A DNA stretch of 44,287 nucleotides, taken from positions 1-44,287 of the forward strand of contig CAIMLT010000077.1 of the NCBI GenBank assembly GCA_903842445.1, in the 5' to 3' direction. This document shows positions 40,452-44,287 of the stretch, in pieces. Below the pieces are notes generated by a model, which had not been told where the DNA came from, ran no database searches, and saw only the letters and a list, made by a program, of their open reading frames with translations. A program made the translations under genes and the position numbers. The stretch comes from an uncultured bacterium (GTDB taxonomy: Bacteria > Patescibacteriota > Minisyncoccia > Moranbacterales > UBA2206). Position 1 is the stretch's first letter. Every line of letters starts with the position of its first letter.

Positions 40452-42926
40452 TTAATTCATCTTAAAGCTTTTCACTCCAATTTCATTTGAAAGATAAATT
40501 AAGCCACTTTCTTCATTTATTGCAAGATCATTTGAGTTGGCAATTTCTGCATTGTAGTATTGCGCGATAATTTTTCCATCATTATCAAGTTTTAAAATTC
40601 TGGCGTTAACTTTGTCCAAAACATAGAGATTGGTTGAGTTTTGTTCAGTATATATTTTAGCAGGCGAAACTTCTGTGGCGGTATTTTCAATTGAGAATAG
40701 TTGTTTTTTTCCATTGAATAATTTTGTGATGGCTGATTCATTCAGCAGAAAAACATTTTCATTGATAGCCATGCCAATGCTATTTGTAACAACGATATTC
40801 TCTTTTAGCCAGAGTTTCTTTTCGCCAAAACCACCTTCCGCTCTGGGTAGGCGATAGATTTGATTATTGTTTGTGTCGAGTAGGTACATATAGGTGAGAT
40901 AGGTTTTGGCATCAATGATTTTTCCGTTGGCGGGAAAATTAAGCTTGGTATCTTGAAATTTTCCGGTAACAGGAGAAAAAGAGATAATCCGCTCACCTTT
41001 TATGAGAAAAATAGATTTTAAATCTCGCATAGCGATGAACAGTTCGGCATCTTGGAAATCCAAGATTATTGGAAAAGTTTTTGTGTTTTTCAGATCAATG
41101 ACATCCGTTTTTCCGAGAGCAAAGAGCTCATCATTCAGCTTGAGAATTTTTGTAACATTTCCGGTGTAAACTTCATCTAGCTTCTCAATGCGGATGACAT
41201 TCAAGTCTTTCTCGAGAGGGATTGCAATTATTGGAGTTTCTTCAATGATCTCTGGTTTTTTTGTTTCTTTATTTTCCCATTTCACAATCCAATAGGGCAC
41301 AATCAGGAGGAGCGCCAGAACAGCCAGGGCGGAAATTTTTTGCTTTTGGTTTAGACTTTTTGTGATTTGTTTCAGGTGGAAGAAGTCAGGCAGGATTTTT
41401 TTTAGTTTGACCACCCTTCCGAGATTAGTTACTTTTTGGAGAAAAGACGGAGTGGTTTTTTGCAAATCTATTTTCTGAATTGTGGGTGAATCGGCAGTGC
41501 TTTCCCATGGATAAGGCTTATAATTTAGATCAAATGCCTTGCTGTTTTTATTTTTGAAATCGTGCCATTTGTTTTTTAAGATGGTAATTGATTTAATGGC
41601 GAGGCCGGTGGGCTTTCGTAGGATCAAGACAAGTCCGTCTGTGGCTATGTCTTTTGTCCGAATAGCTCCGGTTTTTAATTTTTTCAGAAACAATGAGGCT
41701 TTTTTCTCAAGTGCCAGTTTGCGGTAGATCATTTTCAGTTTTTCAGTTTTCGGAGTTTTTATTTCCGGCGCTTTCAATGATTCGGTTTCTGTTTTTTCGG
41801 TCTCAGCTTGCTTGAAATCACTTTTAAATTTAATCTTAGCAATTTTTAGGTGGATTTTTTGCCAAAAGGAAAGAGAGAATTGATGCATTTTATTTCTTGT
41901 GCCGGCAAGAGTGCTCGCGCTTGAGAGAGTCAGGGCGGAGAGTTTTTCTTTTAGCGCGGAAAAGTCAATCGTAGGCTTTCTGAAGGAATTTTTGGTGGAA
42001 AAACTTTGTGGCTCTTTGATGTAGATATGCCCGGTTTTTTTATCGACAAAATCCTTTGGTTCTCTTTTCAATTCTTGGATTATTTCTTGCCTTTCTTTGT
42101 TTAGGGTGTCTTCCTGGATCTTTTCTTTTTCTTGCATCTTAGGGGAGAGTTCTTTTTGAAAAGCAGTTTGACTGAAGACATTCAATTCTTCTATTTTTTT
42201 GGCAGGCGATATTTCAATTATCTCTTCAAACTTCTCAGTGATGTCAATGATCAGCGTGGCGACTTCGTCTAATTCATTGATGAGTGCGGTATTCAAAAAT
42301 TGCACAAAATTTTCTTGAGAAAACTTTAGGGCGCTTTTTTTTATTTCTTCCAGAGAAAAAATATCGAAAATTTCCTTGGTAGTGAGAATGAGCTTGTCGT
42401 TTTTTTCAATTTTGCCCGAAATAACATCTTGAAAGGTTTTCAGAGGATTGGAATTGGTGCTTTCGTCCTGAATCTCAGTTATTTCTGTGAGAGTAGAATT
42501 GCGCAAAAGAAAAGCTGAGGCATTTCCGGTTTGAGAAAGCAAGAGATTATTTTTCTCGATTACGGCGCAAACGGCATTAATTTTTCCAATCCAGCCAATG
42601 TTTTCATGCGTTGCGAGTTTGGCGAGAGCCAAGTTGGCTTTATGTAGAGCGGCTTCAAAATTTTCAACCGGACCACGATTGGAGCGAGAAAAGTATTCCT
42701 TTTTAATGATAGAAATCAGATAATTGACCACATATGAGGAATCTTCACTTCGATCATCAATTTGAAAAATTCCCACCAGAATACCCAAGTTTTGGCGGGA
42801 TATGTTTTCCGGTTCTTCAACCAGCACTTCCAGAAAAGGTCGACAATCATTTCTTTTGCAAATTAAAATATCATGGAATGTTGATTCCAAGCCAAGTATC
42901 TTTTTGTCAGTTTTTTTTCTGGTCAT
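40452..42926 (-). CDS. PP2C-like/TM/beta-propeller membrane protein
   Basis: I start at the ATG giving MTRKKTDKKILG (824 residues); an ATG 15 codons upstream adds a hydrophobic piece and would overlap a likely promoter, but cannot be excluded. Residues about 10-235 look like a PP2C (PPM) phosphatase fold: GILVGIFQIDD in the place of the catalytic DG strand, GNASAFLLRNSTLTEITE, and DEVATLIIDI in the place of the DN motif. Several metal ligands seem lost. A charged, Lys-rich linker (about 240-525) leads to a single membrane helix (about 530-550). The outer C-terminal domain (about 575-824) has repeated strands such as LYVLDKVNARILKLDNDG and GLIYLSNEIG, like NHL or other beta-propellers. It may sense surface status and signal through the pseudo-phosphatase. 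Confidence 0.72.
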   Translation of the reverse strand: MTRKKTDKKILGLESTFHDILICKRNDCRPFLEVLVEEPENISRQNLGILVGIFQIDDRSEDSSYVVNYLISIIKKEYFSRSNRGPVENFEAALHKANLALAKLATHENIGWIGKINAVCAVIEKNNLLLSQTGNASAFLLRNSTLTEITEIQDESTNSNPLKTFQDVISGKIEKNDKLILTTKEIFDIFSLEEIKKSALKFSQENFVQFLNTALINELDEVATLIIDITEKFEEIIEISPAKKIEELNVFSQTAFQKELSPKMQEKEKIQEDTLNKERQEIIQELKREPKDFVDKKTGHIYIKEPQSFSTKNSFRKPTIDFSALKEKLSALTLSSASTLAGTRNKMHQFSLSFWQKIHLKIAKIKFKSDFKQAETEKTETESLKAPEIKTPKTEKLKMIYRKLALEKKASLFLKKLKTGAIRTKDIATDGLVLILRKPTGLAIKSITILKNKWHDFKNKNSKAFDLNYKPYPWESTADSPTIQKIDLQKTTPSFLQKVTNLGRVVKLKKILPDFFHLKQITKSLNQKQKISALAVLALLLIVPYWIVKWENKETKKPEIIEETPIIAIPLEKDLNVIRIEKLDEVYTGNVTKILKLNDELFALGKTDVIDLKNTKTFPIILDFQDAELFIAMRDLKSIFLIKGERIISFSPVTGKFQDTKLNFPANGKIIDAKTYLTYMYLLDTNNNQIYRLPRAEGGFGEKKLWLKENIVVTNSIGMAINENVFLLNESAITKLFNGKKQLFSIENTATEVSPAKIYTEQNSTNLYVLDKVNARILKLDNDGKIIAQYYNAEIANSNDLAINEESGLIYLSNEIGVKSFKMN

Positions 42927-43130
42927 ATCTAAAATAATAAGAAAAATTGCCCACTGAATATAATTTAGCATAATTTGCTAAAAAATTGAAATGGTTGGTT
43001 TTTTGGTGATTTCCGATGAGTAGCTGAAAAAAATGCGCTTGTTGCTTTTTGTATTTTATGGTAATGTATTGATAGGTTATTTTATCAGGGTATCGAAAGA
43101 AGAATTGTCGGCAGATGTCGGGCGGGTGCA

Positions 43131-43159
43131 TTGTTGTTTTTTCAAAAGAATGGTATTAT
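43131..43159 (+). promoter_or_regulatory. Promoter of pilM with extended -10
   Basis: TTGTTG (43131-43136), 17 bases, then TATTAT (43154-43159) preceded by TGG. It lies 33 bases before the pilM ATG in the 266-base divergent gap 42927-43192, which otherwise shows only AT-rich sequence and a weak possible promoter for the minus-strand gene. Confidence 0.6.
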
Positions 43160-43192
43160 GAATATAAAGAAAAGATAAAAATATTTTTTACA

Positions 43193-44287
43193 ATGTTTGA
43201 TTTTAAAAAAAATGTATTTCTCGGAGTTGATGTTGGAACATCTTCAATCAAAATCGTTGAAATAAAAATAGTAGATGACAAGCCGGTGCTTTCTAATTAT
43301 GTCTGGATGTCATTTCGGGATGATAACTCGGGAAAAAGGAACACTAACTCTGAATACTTTTATGCAACACTGCCAGTGTGCATAAAAAAAATGATTAAGA
43401 AAGCAAAGATTGGCGGAAAAGATGCCTATGTTTCCTTGCCTGCTTTTGGGGGATTGATAACCTTGATTGACTTTCCGGAAATGGCAATTGAGGATATGGA
43501 GCAGGCAATTAAATTCGAAGCTCATAAATATATCCCGACATCTTTGGATGACGTTGTGATTAGTTGGGATATTGTGGAAAGGAAAGGGGCTCTGAAAAAT
43601 GCAGAAGCTGGTGCTGAAAATGCGAGTAATATTTCCGAAGCAATGGTGAGAGTTCTTTTGGTTGCCGCTTCAAGGGGAAAGATTTTGAAATATGAAAATT
43701 TAGTTAAAACCGTTGGGCTGAAATTAAAGTCCGTTGATATCGAAACTTTCTCCATTATGCGCGCTCTTTTGGGAAATGATTTGGGCAGTTTTGTTATTAT
43801 TGATATCGGAGCAAGAGCTTGCAATATTATTTTGGTAGAAAATGGAATAGTCAGAATCAACAGGAACGTTGATGCCGGAGGATTTGATATGACCAAATCA
43901 ATTGCCAAAGAAATGCAAATTGATTTTGAAAGAGCGGAAAAGTTGAAAGTTTCAGGTAAAAATTTTTTTGCCCCAGATTCATCCACGAGTTTTTTCACTT
44001 TGGATGTGATAGTGGGAGAGGTGGAAAGAGTGATTAATACATATTCCAAGGAACAAGGGAAAAGCCAAATAAGCGAAGTGATTCTTTCCGGTGGAACGGC
44101 TAATATGGTTGGTTTGGCGGATTATTTTTCAGGTAGATTGAAAATGAAAACAGTCATAGGTAATCCTTTTGCGAGAATTGCTTATGATAGTAAAATGGAA
44201 AAGTTGATTTCTGAAGTGCGCTCAGGTTTTGTTGTTGCGGTTGGCTCTGCGTTGAAAGGTGTGGAGGAATATTTTAAAAAAAGAAAA
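43193..44287 (+). CDS. pilM: Type IV pilus assembly protein PilM (3' end outside window)
   Basis: At least 365 residues are encoded and the frame is still open at the window edge. The actin-like ATPase fold is clear: FLGVDVGTSSIKIVEI (phosphate-1), the PilM-specific FPEMAIEDMEQAIKFEAHKYIP, FVIIDIGARACNIILVENG (phosphate-2) and EVILSGGTANMVGLADYFS (adenosine motif). Known PilM is a cytoplasmic ring or adaptor that binds the N-terminal tail of PilN and links the inner-membrane alignment complex of type IV pili. In Patescibacteria, type IV pili are near-universal and serve attachment or DNA uptake. pilN/pilO would be expected just downstream, outside this window. Confidence 0.9.
   Translation, partial: MFDFKKNVFLGVDVGTSSIKIVEIKIVDDKPVLSNYVWMSFRDDNSGKRNTNSEYFYATLPVCIKKMIKKAKIGGKDAYVSLPAFGGLITLIDFPEMAIEDMEQAIKFEAHKYIPTSLDDVVISWDIVERKGALKNAEAGAENASNISEAMVRVLLVAASRGKILKYENLVKTVGLKLKSVDIETFSIMRALLGNDLGSFVIIDIGARACNIILVENGIVRINRNVDAGGFDMTKSIAKEMQIDFERAEKLKVSGKNFFAPDSSTSFFTLDVIVGEVERVINTYSKEQGKSQISEVILSGGTANMVGLADYFSGRLKMKTVIGNPFARIAYDSKMEKLISEVRSGFVVAVGSALKGVEEYFKKRK

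Noticed and set aside
1-44287. Alternative genetic code with TGA as glycine (as in Gracilibacteria)
   Set aside because: TGA ends many genes at natural family lengths and forms ATGA overlaps (3559, 7825, 14765), so TGA is a stop here.
1-44287. CRISPR arrays, tRNA, rRNA or phage integrase genes
   Set aside because: No regularly spaced repeats of 25-40 bases were found, no cloverleaf-like sequence was recognised in the short gaps, and no integrase or transposase frame is present.

Overview
The window is AT-rich, very gene-dense bacterial DNA: about 33 protein genes, no gene-free stretch longer than 300 bases, and no rRNA, tRNA or CRISPR array that I can see. TGA is used as a normal stop (for example in several ATGA start/stop overlaps). 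The gene set points to a Candidate Phyla Radiation (Patescibacteria) genome of the Parcubacteria/Moranbacteria kind: tandem B12-binding radical SAM enzymes, several large GT-C membrane glycosyltransferases, Peptidase_S74 and WxL-type surface proteins, a DUF5663-like small protein next to a VirD4-like ATPase, a minimal MurA/MreB/FtsQ-like cell-wall set, and PilM. The phylum is inferred from gene content only; no marker rRNA is present.

Layout. 1-1316: tail of an upstream gene, then two tandem near-identical secreted WxL-like proteins, the first preceded by a hexanucleotide repeat. 1435-2142: polyprenol-phosphate sugar synthase (DPM1 type). 2147-9957 (minus strand): a long run of tightly packed genes with three B12-binding radical SAM proteins, a small orphan protein, an NAD-dependent epimerase, a SPASM-type radical SAM protein and a GT2 glycosyltransferase. 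A 143-bp inverted-repeat element separates the GT2 gene from the rest. 10092-11531 (plus strand): a fourth B12-binding radical SAM protein, transcribed divergently. 11783-13197: a DUF6580-like membrane protein and a DUF4430 protein, which could be a cobalamin uptake pair. 13278-16300: two polytopic GT-C-like membrane proteins. 16386-19640: a WxL-interacting (DUF916-like)/LysM/LytR_C membrane protein, a class-A beta-lactamase-fold serine hydrolase and a small HTH membrane protein. 19800-23579: a giant Peptidase_S74 surface protein.

23704-30169: murA, mreB, two GT4 glycosyltransferases, holB-like and ftsQ-like genes, that is, envelope growth and division plus one replication gene. 30170-34049: paired dRS3-like hairpins, then two minus-strand GT39-type membrane glycosyltransferases separated by a second inverted-repeat element. 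34201-40357: a four-gene operon with a J-domain-like membrane protein, a DUF5663-like protein, an unknown acidic protein and a VirD4/TraD-like ATPase. 40452-42926 (minus): a PP2C-like/TM/beta-propeller membrane protein. 43193 to the end: pilM, cut by the window edge.

Taken together, most of the window builds and decorates the cell surface. The DPM1-type enzyme could supply polyprenyl-phosphate sugar to the four GT-C enzymes; the GT2/GT4, epimerase and radical SAM genes could make unusual glycans or lipids; WxL, DUF916-like, S74 and beta-lactamase-fold proteins lie outside the membrane. Starts lack Shine-Dalgarno sequences almost throughout, and several promoters share an extended -10 element. 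Two of the largest operons share a two-part upstream motif that contains a perfect DnaA box.
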